Shown here in pieces: positions 17,959 through 26,428 of a stretch of DNA of 64,000 bases (within the stretch, counting starts at the first letter, position 1; each line of letters begins with the position of its first letter). A program made the position numbers and the translations under genes. The notes below the pieces were generated by a model, which worked only from the letters and a program-made list of their open reading frames with translations, was not told the origin of the DNA and did no database searches. The DNA comes from Niallia sp. FSL W8-0635 (GTDB lineage: Bacteria; Bacillota; Bacilli; Bacillales; Cytobacillaceae), in assembly GCF_038007965.1 (NCBI RefSeq), contig NZ_JBBOYD010000001.1, forward strand, positions 1,776,501 to 1,840,500. The letters run 5' to 3'.

Positions 17959-18323
17959 TGTGGCTTCCTATATTTGGGTTGGTTGTTGGGATAGTATTTG
18001 GGCTATTAACCGACATAAAAGTACCAGAAGAATATGCTAACTATTTATCAATTGCCGTTCTAGCTGCATTGGATACCTTATTTGGTGGGATTCGTGCTCA
18101 TTTGCAAAATATATATGATGAAAAAGTCTTTGTAACAGGCTTCTTCTTTAATATTGCACTTGCAGCAAGTTTAGCTTTTCTAGGTGTTCATCTTGGTGTA
18201 GACTTATACTTAGCGGCTATTTTTGCATTTGGTGTTAGACTATTTCAAAATATTGCTGTTATAAGAAGTATTATTTTAAAAAAAACAAATACTAACTCCC
18301 AAGAAAAAAATGAAAAAAGTTGA
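17958..18323 (+). CDS. sbp: Small basic membrane protein Sbp (DUF1290)
   Basis: This 121-residue membrane protein with about four hydrophobic segments matches the Sbp family (MWLPIFGLVVGIVFGLLTDIKVP, LDTLFGGIRAHLQNIYDEKVFVTGFFFN). Its function is unknown; in B. subtilis it lies just before ftsA, as here. The start shares a base with the ylxX stop, and the SD GAAGGAGGCGG lies in the ylxX 3' end, indicating coupling. Confidence 0.93.
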   Translation: MWLPIFGLVVGIVFGLLTDIKVPEEYANYLSIAVLAALDTLFGGIRAHLQNIYDEKVFVTGFFFNIALAASLAFLGVHLGVDLYLAAIFAFGVRLFQNIAVIRSIILKKTNTNSQEKNEKS

Positions 18324-18348
18324 CAGAGAAAAAAAGGGAATGTATTAG
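18320..18348 (+). promoter_or_regulatory. Candidate ftsAZ promoter 1
   Basis: TTGACA (18320-18325) and TATTAG (18343-18348) are spaced 17 bp at the 3' end of sbp. It is the best consensus match in the ftsA upstream region. Confidence 0.55.
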
Positions 18349-18404
18349 TTTTGGCGAATAATTTAAATATTAATAGAAATGTTGAACTGAATGACGTTAT
18401 TTCC

Positions 18405-18433
18405 TTGACAGGGTGAGTAAATAGTCCTATTTG
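18405..18433 (+). promoter_or_regulatory. Candidate ftsAZ promoter 2
   Basis: TTGACA (18405-18410) and TATTTG (18428-18433) are spaced 17 bp. The -10 is weak, so it is uncertain without transcript data. Confidence 0.4.
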
Positions 18434-18456
18434 TAGTAAAAAAGTCCAAAATTGTA

Positions 18457-18507
18457 TTGACACTAAGCGAAAACTTAGTGAAAATATGGTGTTGCCTGGT
18501 ATACAAT
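18457..18507 (+). promoter_or_regulatory. Candidate ftsAZ promoter 3 with palindromic operator in the spacer
   Basis: TTGACA (18457-18462) is followed by a perfect inverted repeat CACTAAG-N6-CTTAGTG (18461-18480) that fills the 17-bp spacer up to GAAAAT (18480-18485). A further extended -10 (TG at 18497-18498, TATACA 18500-18505, overlapping TACAAT 18502-18507) lies just downstream. B. subtilis ftsAZ has several promoters, including a sigma-H one; which sigma reads this site cannot be told. Confidence 0.5.
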
Positions 18508-18645
18508 AGAGTAGTTGTTAAGATTAAATTATTTTTCTGTATATCAAAACTTGGAAATAGAAGACGTTACTTCTTTATAAAAAAAGTTGAAATTGACATA
18601 ACTTGTTGTTCACATTATTTAAAATGCAAAAGGAGGTGCCCGAGA

Positions 18646-19929
18646 ATGAACAGCAATGAACTTTATGTAAGTCTAGACATCGGTACATCCAGCATAAAAG
18701 TTATCATTGGAGAAATGATAAACGAATCTTTAAATATTATTGGTGTAGGCATCGTCCCATCAGAAGGTTTAAAAAAAGGTTCAATAGTGGATATAGATGA
18801 AACCGTTCATTCTATTCGACAAGCAATAGAGCAAGCCGAAAGAATGGTTGGAATGGAGATTAAACAAGTAATTGTTGGCGTTTCGGGAAATCATGTTAAT
18901 CTGCAAACTTCACGTGGAGTTGTTGCAGTTTCAAGTGAAAATCGCGAAATTACTATTGAAGATGTAATTAGGGTAAAGGATGCTGCACAAGTAGTCTCCA
19001 TTCCCCCAGAAAAAGAAATTATTGATATCATTCCGAAACAATTTATTGTCGATGGATTAGATGAAATAACGGATCCTAGGGGAATGATAGGTGTACGTCT
19101 TGAAATGGAAGGTACGATTATAACCGGAAGTAAAACCATTTTACATAACACCTTAAGATGTGTGGAAAGAGCAGGGCTAGAAATTCAAGATATTTCCTTA
19201 CAGCCACTAGCTACAGGGTCTTTCGCACTTTCAAAAGATGAAAAAAACTTAGGGGTAGCATTGATAGATATAGGTGGTGGATCAACCACTATTGCTGTAT
19301 TTGAAAATGGATTCCTAAAAGCAACAAGTGTTATTCCGATAGGAGGAGACCATATCACAAAGGATTTATCGATTGGTCTTCGCACTACGACAGAAGATGC
19401 AGAAAAAATTAAAATTAAGTATGGATATGCCTTTTATGATCATGCTTCTGAAGAAGAGGTCTTTAGTGTTCCAATCATAGGAAGCGATCAGCATCAACAA
19501 TTTAATCAATTAGAGATTTCTGATATTATTGAAGCTAGATTAGAAGAAATCTTTGAACTTGTTGGTCATGAAATAGCTAGATTTGGTGTATACGACCTTC
19601 CAGGAGGATTCGTATTAACTGGTGGGGTAGCTAGTACGAAAGGGATTTTAGAATTAGCACAAGATGTTTTCCAAAGCCGAATTAGAATTGCTATTCCTGA
19701 TTATATTGGAGTTAGAGAGCCACAATATACTACTGCTGTTGGTTTAATTAAATTCTCCTATAAAAATAGTAAACTTCAAGGTGGAAATATCCATAATCCT
19801 GTCACCGTTCCTGCTGAAAATAGGGAAAAAGTTCAAAAACCAGCATCCCAAAAACCAGCATATGAAAAAAAACAAGTGGAAAAGGAACCTTCAAAGTTTA
19901 AGAAATTTATGGGTTATTTCTTTGATTAA
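18646..19929 (+). CDS. ftsA: Cell division protein FtsA, actin-like membrane tether of FtsZ
   Basis: FtsA anchors the Z-ring to the membrane and recruits later divisome proteins. The 427-residue protein shows the actin-fold nucleotide motifs LDIGTSSIKVIIGE (phosphate 1), VALIDIGGGSTTIAVF (phosphate 2) and FVLTGGVASTKG (adenosine), the SHS2/1C insertion, and a C-terminal amphipathic helix after a linker (KFKKFMGYFFD). The ATG at 18646 is preceded by AAAGGAGGTG, a near-perfect SD. Codons open upstream to 18457 are not family sequence. ftsZ follows after 172 bp, a wider gap than in B. subtilis. Confidence 0.97.
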   Translation: MNSNELYVSLDIGTSSIKVIIGEMINESLNIIGVGIVPSEGLKKGSIVDIDETVHSIRQAIEQAERMVGMEIKQVIVGVSGNHVNLQTSRGVVAVSSENREITIEDVIRVKDAAQVVSIPPEKEIIDIIPKQFIVDGLDEITDPRGMIGVRLEMEGTIITGSKTILHNTLRCVERAGLEIQDISLQPLATGSFALSKDEKNLGVALIDIGGGSTTIAVFENGFLKATSVIPIGGDHITKDLSIGLRTTTEDAEKIKIKYGYAFYDHASEEEVFSVPIIGSDQHQQFNQLEISDIIEARLEEIFELVGHEIARFGVYDLPGGFVLTGGVASTKGILELAQDVFQSRIRIAIPDYIGVREPQYTTAVGLIKFSYKNSKLQGGNIHNPVTVPAENREKVQKPASQKPAYEKKQVEKEPSKFKKFMGYFFD

Positions 19930-20101
19930 TGAAAAGCTTCAAAAAGATGGACATGTTTTGATAAAAAGAACTTCGAGAAGGCTGAGAGTCGTTTAAGGTT
20001 CAGTCTAGGTATATTTAAATGGTATGTTACTCCATATCACCAAGACTTGAGATGCGGACAGTTCGATACTGCTGAATATCGACGAATTAGGAGGATTTGT
20101 C

Positions 20102-21268
20102 ATGTTGGAATTTGATACAAATATAGATTCACTAGCTGTAATAAAAGTTATAGGAGTAGGTGGCGGTGGGAATAACGCTGTTAACCGAATGATTGAACAT
20201 GGTGTTCAAGGGGTAGAATTTATTGCTGTGAATACAGATGCACAAGCATTAAATCTATCGAAAGCTGAAATTAAAATGCAAATAGGCGGCAAGCTAACGA
20301 GAGGACTTGGTGCAGGTGCCAATCCTGAAGTAGGAAAGAAGGCTGCTGAGGAAAGTAAAGAACAAATTGAAGAGGCGTTAAAAGGAGCAGATATGGTCTT
20401 TGTAACGGCTGGAATGGGTGGCGGAACTGGTACAGGTGCTGCACCAGTTATTGCTCAAATCGCTCATGACTTAGGTGCGTTAACAGTCGGTGTTGTAACA
20501 AGACCATTCACTTTTGAAGGAAGAAAAAGATCTACACATGCTGCTAGTGGAATTACGGCACTAAAAGATGCAGTAGATACTTTAATTGTGATTCCAAACG
20601 ATCGCTTACTTGAAATCGTAGATAAATCAACTCCAATGCTTGAAGCATTTAGAGAAGCAGATAATGTATTACGACAAGGTGTACAAGGTATCTCTGACTT
20701 AATCGCAACACCGGGTCTTATTAACTTGGACTTCGCTGATGTGAAAACAATTATGGTGAATAAAGGTTCAGCACTTATGGGTATAGGGGTTGCTGCAGGA
20801 GAAAATCGTGCAGCTGAAGCAGCTAAAAAAGCTATTTCCTCCCCGCTTCTTGAAACTTCTATTGACGGAGCACAAGGAGTACTAATGAATATTACTGGCG
20901 GATCGAATTTAAGCTTGTATGAAGTACAAGAAGCAGCAGATATTGTTGCATCTGCTTCTGATCAAGATGTAAATATGATCTTTGGTTCTGTTATCAATGA
21001 CAGTTTAAAAGATGAAATAGTTGTTACTGTAATTGCTACAGGCTTTAACCAAGATTTATCTCAACCACAGCCAGGCAGACCTGGATTTGGAGGATTAAAG
21101 CCAAATACCAATAGTACAAGCCAAAACAGTAATCCTGTTAATACGAGAGAAGTAAAAAGAGAAGAACCACATGTTCAAAAAGAACAACCAAGAAACACGA
21201 ATGTACAACAAACAGAGGATACTTTAGATATCCCAACATTCTTAAGAAATAGAAACCGCAGAAGATAA
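20102..21268 (+). CDS. ftsZ: Cell division protein FtsZ
   Basis: FtsZ is the tubulin-like GTPase that polymerises into the Z-ring. The 388-residue protein begins with [30 protein letters not shown], with the tubulin signature G106-GGTGTG-112, the T7 loop ([11 protein letters not shown]), a Gln/Asn/Pro-rich linker (about 315-370) and the conserved C-terminal peptide [13 protein letters not shown] that binds FtsA, SepF and EzrA. The SD TTAGGAGGA lies 7 nt upstream. A small hairpin (TCGATA/TATCGA, about 20068-20087) lies immediately before the SD. Confidence 0.99.
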   Translation: MLEFDTNIDSLAVIKVIGVGGGGNNAVNRMIEHGVQGVEFIAVNTDAQALNLSKAEIKMQIGGKLTRGLGAGANPEVGKKAAEESKEQIEEALKGADMVFVTAGMGGGTGTGAAPVIAQIAHDLGALTVGVVTRPFTFEGRKRSTHAASGITALKDAVDTLIVIPNDRLLEIVDKSTPMLEAFREADNVLRQGVQGISDLIATPGLINLDFADVKTIMVNKGSALMGIGVAAGENRAAEAAKKAISSPLLETSIDGAQGVLMNITGGSNLSLYEVQEAADIVASASDQDVNMIFGSVINDSLKDEIVVTVIATGFNQDLSQPQPGRPGFGGLKPNTNSTSQNSNPVNTREVKREEPHVQKEQPRNTNVQQTEDTLDIPTFLRNRNRRR

Positions 21269-21281
21269 TTACTTCTGTAGC

Positions 21282-21328
21282 AAAAGCCTTTCTGTTATTT
21301 TATACAATAATGGAGAGGTTTTTTTTCG
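21282..21328 (+). terminator. Terminator after ftsZ
   Basis: An imperfect stem of about 17 bp with G-U pairs (AAAGCCTTTCTGTTATT with AATAATGGAGAGGTTTT) ends in eight Ts. Confidence 0.82.
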
Positions 21329-21575
21329 TTTAATAGGAAGGACCCATTATATAAAATTAGAAGTTATTTACTGCGACAATCATGCACTAGATAGAGTGAG
21401 CCGAGTATGGAAAACACGGAGTAGGGTTAAACATAGTAGTCCACGGAAATAGCAACCATTCCATTTCTTCTTTCACCCCCCCTTTTTTATATACCCCTTA
21501 TACATTTCTTTAGAATTAGTAAAAAAAACTGATAATAATTCAGTAGAACTAAAATATAGCTACTTAGGAGAGATA
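21329..21575 (+). other. ftsZ-spoIIGA spacer without genes
   Basis: I see no ORF, although B. subtilis carries bpr here. A pyrimidine-rich tract (about 21468-21490) and a short inverted repeat (CACT/AGTG near 21384-21398) are the only visible features. The right part, 21575-21840, holds the spoIIG promoter candidate. Confidence 0.5.
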
Positions 21576-21627
21576 GTGACAAAAAACGTTAGAAATAGAG
21601 GAAATTTCTGATTTTTTGATTACAGAA

Positions 21628-21661
21628 AGTGACAGAATTTCAAGAACAAGTACGTTATACT
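21628..21661 (+). promoter_or_regulatory. Candidate Spo0A-dependent spoIIG promoter with long spacer
   Basis: GTGACA (21629-21634) and TATACT (21656-21661) are separated by 21 bp. The B. subtilis spoIIG promoter is known for near-consensus hexamers set 22 bp apart and activated by Spo0A bound over the -35. Here AGTGACAGAA (21628-21637) resembles a reversed 0A box, and a second AGTGACAAA lies at 21575-21583. Both are partial matches. Confidence 0.5.
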
Positions 21662-21840
21662 TTTCCGTAACAGATTAATAGAGAGAAGAGTTACTTCTTT
21701 TGTGGCTTTGGTGAAGATTTCTTATCATTTACAAGAATACGAAGACTATGTATTTCAATCATTGACGCGTGGCGGTAGATGAATAAAGAAATTATCACTC
21801 TTTAACAAAGCTTCGATGAAGGAGAGGAGGAGTTACATGC

Positions 21841-22773
21841 TTGGCCATTTATCTAGATGTAATATGGCTATTGAATTTTCTGTTTGACAGTTTATTACTA
21901 TATTTAACTGGAATTCTCTTAAAGAAAAAAATTATTCATTGGAGAATTTTGCTTGGTGGATTCATTGGTTCTTTAATTATTTTGTTATCCATCACTTCTC
22001 TTAGTCCCTATACAAGTCATCCATTATCCAAACTGCTATTTTCCATTGTGATGGTAGCAACTGCTTTTGGATATAAACGATTTCGTACCTATTTTCAAGC
22101 TTTAATGATTTTTTACTTAACCACCTTTTTAATTGGTGGAACGTTGATAGGTGCTCATTATTTTATACAGTTTGATTTTCAACTGTCTTCTTCCGTACTT
22201 CTTGCAAGTGTGAAAGGATTTGGTGATCCAATTAGTTGGTTATTTGTCCTTTTAGGTTTTCCGATTGCTTGGTACTTTTCACGTAGAAATGTGGAAGGAA
22301 TCGAAGTAACAAAGATTCAATACGATCAAATAATCGATGTTACTTTTCAAATAGGTGGAAAGGAGTTTGCGGTCAAAGGATTGGTGGATAGTGGAAATCA
22401 AGTGTATGACCCAATCTCTCGTCTTCCAGTTATGTTTGTTTCCTTGAAAAATATTGTTAGTGATATGCCGGCAGAGTTAATTCGTTTATCAGAGCAGCCA
22501 GAAGAGGTCATCTATGGTAGTGAGTCGATTGCTCCAGAATGGGAAAGTAGGATGCGCATTATTCCATATAAGGTAGTTGGAAAGGATCATCAGCTAATTA
22601 TTGCTGTGAAACCTGATTTTCTGCTTTTAAAAAAGGAACAGGAACTAATTGCGGTTGAAAAAGGATTGATTTCATTTACAAACCAAGTTCTCTCCGCTGA
22701 GGATGCATTTGATTGTATTGTTCATCCGAAAATGCTTTTAGGAAAGAAATCAGTGGAAGAAAAGGTTAGTTAA
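21841..22773 (+). CDS. spoIIGA: SpoIIGA, membrane aspartic protease that activates pro-sigma-E
   Basis: SpoIIGA sits in the forespore septum and, triggered by SpoIIR, cleaves pro-SigE. The 310 residues show five N-terminal membrane helices (about 1-150) and a cytoplasmic protease domain with the catalytic motif GLVDSGN, Asp183, the same number as in B. subtilis. The start is TTG at 21841 with GGAGAGGAGG 10 nt upstream; the nearby ATG at 21837 is out of frame. sigE follows after 45 bp in one operon. Confidence 0.96.
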   Translation: MAIYLDVIWLLNFLFDSLLLYLTGILLKKKIIHWRILLGGFIGSLIILLSITSLSPYTSHPLSKLLFSIVMVATAFGYKRFRTYFQALMIFYLTTFLIGGTLIGAHYFIQFDFQLSSSVLLASVKGFGDPISWLFVLLGFPIAWYFSRRNVEGIEVTKIQYDQIIDVTFQIGGKEFAVKGLVDSGNQVYDPISRLPVMFVSLKNIVSDMPAELIRLSEQPEEVIYGSESIAPEWESRMRIIPYKVVGKDHQLIIAVKPDFLLLKKEQELIAVEKGLISFTNQVLSAEDAFDCIVHPKMLLGKKSVEEKVS

Positions 22774-22818
22774 TATACTATACTCAGGAAAATCATCGTT
22801 TAGAAGGAGGAAATGCAC

Positions 22819-23538
22819 ATGAAGAAATGGAAGCTTCGCTTATCTTATTATTGGTACAAATTTTTAATTAAAATTGGATTGAAAACAGACGAAGTATTTT
22901 ATATTGGTGGAAGTGAAGCACTGCCTCCTCCGTTAACGAAAGAAGAAGAAGAAATTCTTTTAGAAAAACTTCCAAAAGGGGATCAAGCAGCACGATCGAT
23001 GCTAATTGAAAGAAATTTACGTCTTGTTGTTTATATTGCAAGAAAGTTTGAAAATACAGGCATTAATATTGAAGACCTAATTAGTATTGGTACAATTGGT
23101 TTGATTAAGGCGGTAAATACATTTAATCCAGAGAAAAAGATTAAGCTTGCCACTTATGCCTCCAGATGTATTGAAAACGAAATATTAATGTATTTGCGCA
23201 GAAATAATAAAATTCGTTCAGAGGTTTCTTTTGATGAACCATTAAATATTGATTGGGATGGAAATGAACTTCTTCTTTCAGATGTGATGGGAACAGAAGA
23301 TGATATTATTACGAAGGATTTAGATGCAAGTGTTGATAAGAAGCTATTAGTAAAAGCCCTACATCAGCTTTCCAAAAGGGAAAAACAAATCATGGAATTG
23401 CGGTTTGGTTTAGGTACAGGCGAAGAAAAGACCCAAAAAGATGTTGCTGATATGCTTGGAATTTCACAATCGTATATTTCACGATTAGAGAAAAGAATTA
23501 TCAAGAGACTACAAAAAGAATTTAATAAAATGGTTTAA
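22819..23538 (+). CDS. sigE: Pro-sigma-E, early mother-cell sporulation sigma factor
   Basis: The 239-residue sigma-70 family protein is nearly identical to B. subtilis SigE through regions 2 and 4 ([40 protein letters not shown] is its region 2 signature, 23092-23211). The N-terminal amphipathic pro-sequence of about 27 residues ([18 protein letters not shown]...) keeps it inactive and membrane-bound until cleaved by SpoIIGA before [11 protein letters not shown]. The start at 22819 has AAGGAGG 8 nt upstream; an ATG at 22813 is only 2 nt from the SD. Confidence 0.99.
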   Translation: MKKWKLRLSYYWYKFLIKIGLKTDEVFYIGGSEALPPPLTKEEEEILLEKLPKGDQAARSMLIERNLRLVVYIARKFENTGINIEDLISIGTIGLIKAVNTFNPEKKIKLATYASRCIENEILMYLRRNNKIRSEVSFDEPLNIDWDGNELLLSDVMGTEDDIITKDLDASVDKKLLVKALHQLSKREKQIMELRFGLGTGEEKTQKDVADMLGISQSYISRLEKRIIKRLQKEFNKMV

Positions 23539-23622
23539 AAATTTTTCGCATCTAAATCCTTGTCCCACTTAATTCCAATTGAAATTAGCGTAAATTGGAA
23601 ATTTAACAAAAATTCTATTGAT

Positions 23623-23691
23623 GCATATTTTTCCTTCTCAAGGAGATACTGTTTTTTGTACAGCAGCTCCTGTGAGGAGGGAAATAGATTG
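23623..23691 (+). promoter_or_regulatory. sigG leader: sigma-F/G-like promoter, sequestered SD and TTG start
   Basis: GCATA (23623-23627) and GGAGATACT (23642-23650) fit sigma-F/G elements (GYWTA; GGnRAnAnT), but with 14 bp between them, slightly short. CTCCT (23667-23671) can pair either with AGGAG of the SD (23675-23679, 3-nt loop) or with an upstream AGGAG (23641-23645). The second pairing exists only in transcripts read through from sigE. Weak translation of the forespore sigma factor is therefore likely. Confidence 0.55.
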
Positions 23692-24468
23692 ACTCGAAAT
23701 AAAGTAGAAATTTGCGGTGTTGATACATCAAAGCTTCCAGTGTTGAAAAACGAAGAAATGAGATTACTCTTCAAGCAAATGCATGAGGGAGATATATCCG
23801 CAAGAGAAAGTCTCGTAAATGGAAATCTCCGCCTCGTATTAAGTGTGATTCAACGATTTAATAATCGAGGAGAATTCGTTGATGACTTATTTCAAGTGGG
23901 TTGTATTGGTCTAATGAAATCTATCGATAATTTTGATTTAAGTCAAAACGTTAAGTTTTCCACCTATGCTGTCCCAATGATTATTGGAGAAATTCGCCGT
24001 TATCTACGCGATAATAATCCAATTAGGGTTTCCAGATCTCTGAGAGACATTGCTTATAAGGCATTACAGGTCAGAGAACGGTTGATGAACAAAACATCAA
24101 AAGAACCGACAGCTGAGGAAATTGCCAAAGAGTTAGACATTCCACATGAGGATATTGTTTTTGCATTAGATGCCATTCAAGACCCGGTATCTCTTTTTGA
24201 ACCAATATATAATGACGGTGGAGATCCGATTTATGTAATGGATCAATTAAGTGATGAAAAAAATAAGGATATACAATGGGTGGAAGAATTGGCTTTAAAA
24301 GAAGGAATGCGCCGATTAAATGATCGAGAAAAACTGATTTTGCGAAAGCGATTTTTCCAAGGGAAAACACAAATGGAAGTTGCAGATGAAATCGGCATCT
24401 CACAAGCGCAAGTCTCAAGATTGGAAAAAGCTGCTATCAAACAAATGAATAAAAATATCCAAAGCTAA
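23689..24468 (+). CDS. sigG: Sigma-G, late forespore sigma factor
   Basis: The 259-residue sigma factor is almost identical to B. subtilis SigG: anti-sigma contact region MTRNKVEICGVDTSKLPVLKNEEM, region 2 (DDLFQVGCIGLMKSIDNFDL), region 3 (RVSRSLRDIAYKAL) and region 4 (GKTQMEVADEIGISQAQVSRLEK). It directs late forespore genes after engulfment. The start is the TTG at 23689 behind GTGAGGAGGG; the frame is open upstream to 23560, but that part has no family similarity. It lies 150 bp after sigE. Confidence 0.98.
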   Translation: MTRNKVEICGVDTSKLPVLKNEEMRLLFKQMHEGDISARESLVNGNLRLVLSVIQRFNNRGEFVDDLFQVGCIGLMKSIDNFDLSQNVKFSTYAVPMIIGEIRRYLRDNNPIRVSRSLRDIAYKALQVRERLMNKTSKEPTAEEIAKELDIPHEDIVFALDAIQDPVSLFEPIYNDGGDPIYVMDQLSDEKNKDIQWVEELALKEGMRRLNDREKLILRKRFFQGKTQMEVADEIGISQAQVSRLEKAAIKQMNKNIQS

Positions 24469-24481
24469 ATTAGGAATATCG

Positions 24482-24531
24482 GGTTAGACTTCTTAAAGTA
24501 TATATACTTTAATGACTGTCTAGCCTTTTCT
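24482..24531 (+). terminator. Terminator after sigG
   Basis: An outer stem GGTTAGAC (24482-24489)/GTCTAGCC (24518-24525) encloses a perfect 20-bp palindrome (24493-24512, TTAAAGTATA and complement). A short TTTTC tail follows. Confidence 0.75.
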
Positions 24532-24638
24532 ATTGGAATGAAAAAAATCTTAATTTTTATCAAAAAAGCTACGGTGGATATTGTTTTTTAGGAAGTTTAG
24601 TGGTCGCAAATGACCATATGGCTTTTGGAGTTTGAAAA

Positions 24639-24770
24639 GGTAACAGAGAAGCCGTATCAGTACCCGAAAGTGCTTAGTAAACGTAGAAAAGGTAATAGAG
24701 GAGCCGTGTCAGAGCCCGGAAATGGACTGCAAATGCTAAAACGGTAACAGAGAGGCAACGCTAAAGCTCG
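24639..24770 (+). repeat. 52-bp degenerate tandem repeat (two full units plus partial)
   Basis: Units begin at 24639, 24691 and 24743, exactly 52 bp apart, each with GGTAAYAGAG followed by RGCCGTRTCAGWRCCCG (units 1 and 2); the third unit decays after about 28 bp. Sequence before the first unit (24590-24638) looks like a more decayed copy. No ORF runs through it. In B. subtilis ylmA and ylmC lie in this interval; neither is present. Confidence 0.75.
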
Positions 24771-24858
24771 TTCCATCAAGTTCACGAATAAGAAAATAGC
24801 AAATCAGCTTATTTTTAATAAAAAGCAACCATATTTCCAAAGAAAATCATGTTTTTCT

Positions 24859-24888
24859 GTGACCAATTATAGGTCCGTATGGTAAACT
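24859..24888 (+). promoter_or_regulatory. Candidate sigma-A promoter of the ylmD-divIVA group
   Basis: GTGACC (24859-24864), 18-bp spacer, and TAAACT (24883-24888) with an extended -10 TG at 24880-24881. It lies 25 bp before the ylmD ATG. Confidence 0.6.
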
Positions 24889-24912
24889 AAAACAAAAAGA
24901 TGGGGTTAGAGT

Positions 24913-25755
24913 ATGGAACCTTTTACTTTAGGAAATAAACAGTTTTTTAATCTTGAATTATGGGAGCAGCAGTTTCCGAATCTACTAGTTGGTTTCACAA
25001 CAAAAAATGGTGGGAATAGTAAAGGCGATTATGCTAGTTTAAATATGGCATTTCATGTAAATGATCAAAAAGAAGCAGTAGTAGCCAATCGTAATGAAGT
25101 AGCACGGGAATTAGCCTTTCCTTTGGAGCAATGGGTTGGAGCAGAGCAAACCCATAAAGTCCATATTGTAGAAGTAACAAAAGCGCATAGAGGATTGGGT
25201 TCCAAAGATTATGAAAGTGCACTAAAAGATACAGATGGTTTTTTTACTTTTGAAAAAAATATATTATTAACATTATGCTTTGCTGATTGTGTTCCATTAT
25301 ATTTTATCCATCCAGCTACAAAGGCGATTGGAATCGCGCATGCAGGCTGGCAAGGAACGGTAAAAGGCATTGCCAGGGAAATGATGAAAGTGTTTGCCTC
25401 TCATGCTATTCCGGTGGAAGAGGTAATGGCTGTAATTGGTCCTTCTATTACAGATCGTCACTATATTGTGGACGACCGAGTTATTAATGAAATGGATAAG
25501 GCGATACATTCTAAGGAAAAGCCATATGCGACTGTTTCTAAAGGGCAATACAGTCTGAATTTACAGGAAGCAAATAAGCTGATTATGCTGGAAGAAGGTA
25601 TATTGGAAAGCAATATTTTTATAACCAATTACTGTACCTATGAAGATGACACTTATTTTTTCTCTCACAGAAGAGATAAAGGAAAAACGGGAAGAATGAT
25701 GAGTTATATTGGATGGAGAGAGGAAGAAGGAAACGAAAATGTTAGTGAAAGATAA
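24913..25755 (+). CDS. ylmD: Laccase-domain (YfiH/PgeF) family protein YlmD, purine nucleoside phosphorylase-like
   Basis: Members of this family have purine nucleoside phosphorylase/adenosine deaminase activity and have also been linked to peptidoglycan editing. The 280-residue product has the metal-binding Cys and His of the family in [12 protein letters not shown] and [15 protein letters not shown], plus the N-terminal [25 protein letters not shown]. The ATG at 24913 follows GGGGTTAGAG. It leads a tight group with ylmE, sepF, ylmG and ylmH, and overlaps ylmE by 17 nt. Confidence 0.93.
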   Translation: MEPFTLGNKQFFNLELWEQQFPNLLVGFTTKNGGNSKGDYASLNMAFHVNDQKEAVVANRNEVARELAFPLEQWVGAEQTHKVHIVEVTKAHRGLGSKDYESALKDTDGFFTFEKNILLTLCFADCVPLYFIHPATKAIGIAHAGWQGTVKGIAREMMKVFASHAIPVEEVMAVIGPSITDRHYIVDDRVINEMDKAIHSKEKPYATVSKGQYSLNLQEANKLIMLEEGILESNIFITNYCTYEDDTYFFSHRRDKGKTGRMMSYIGWREEEGNENVSER

Positions 25756-26416
25756 TCTTGAAGTAATAAAGCAAGAAATTGCAAATGCATGTGAAAAAGG
25801 GAATCGGAATCCAGAAGAGGTAACAATTATTGCTGTGACAAAATATGTTACAATAGAGCGAGCGCAAGAAGCATTGAATGCGGGAATTGTTCATCTAGGT
25901 GAAAATCGAGAAGAAGGCTTATTGGCCAAGTATGAGGTTCTTCAGGACAAGCCAATTTGGCATTTTATTGGATCATTGCAGACGAGAAAAGTAAAAGGTA
26001 TTATAGATTATGTAGACTATATTCACTCTTTAGATCGACTATCTTTGGCAAAAGAAATACATAAAAGAGCGAATCGTACCATAAAGTGTTTTGTACAGGT
26101 TAATGTTTCGAAAGAAGAATCGAAGCACGGAATGGAACCGGAAGAAGTAATTGATTTTGTTAAACAATTATCCGAATATCCAAATGTTCAAGTAGTTGGA
26201 TTAATGACAATGGCACCATTTACGGAAGATAAAGTATTTCTACGTCAATGCTTTCAAAAATTAAAAAGCATCCAAGAAAATGTAATAGGATTACAATTAC
26301 CATATGCTCCATGTACAGAGCTTTCTATGGGAATGTCGAATGATTATTCCATTGCGATCGAAGAGGGAGCAACAATGATAAGAATTGGAACTGCTTTAGT
26401 GGGAAGCGAGAAATAG
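25739..26416 (+). CDS. ylmE: YggS/PROSC family PLP-binding homeostasis protein YlmE
   Basis: This family binds pyridoxal 5'-phosphate and balances B6 and amino-acid pools. The 225-residue alanine-racemase-like barrel shows the PLP lysine in [37 protein letters not shown] and the phosphate site [29 protein letters not shown]. The start at 25739 aligns with B. subtilis YlmE; GAGGAAGAAGG is upstream inside ylmD. The two genes overlap by 17 nt. Confidence 0.95.
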   Translation: MLVKDNLEVIKQEIANACEKGNRNPEEVTIIAVTKYVTIERAQEALNAGIVHLGENREEGLLAKYEVLQDKPIWHFIGSLQTRKVKGIIDYVDYIHSLDRLSLAKEIHKRANRTIKCFVQVNVSKEESKHGMEPEEVIDFVKQLSEYPNVQVVGLMTMAPFTEDKVFLRQCFQKLKSIQENVIGLQLPYAPCTELSMGMSNDYSIAIEEGATMIRIGTALVGSEK

Positions 26417-26428
26417 GAGGCAAGTGAA

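Noticed and set aside
21468..21490. Pyrimidine-rich tract as a regulatory or replication element
   Set aside because: A single C/T-rich run without repeats, DnaA boxes or stem; no basis for a function.
24639..24770. CRISPR-like array
   Set aside because: The 52-bp units are adjacent, without unique spacers, degenerate, and no cas gene is present.
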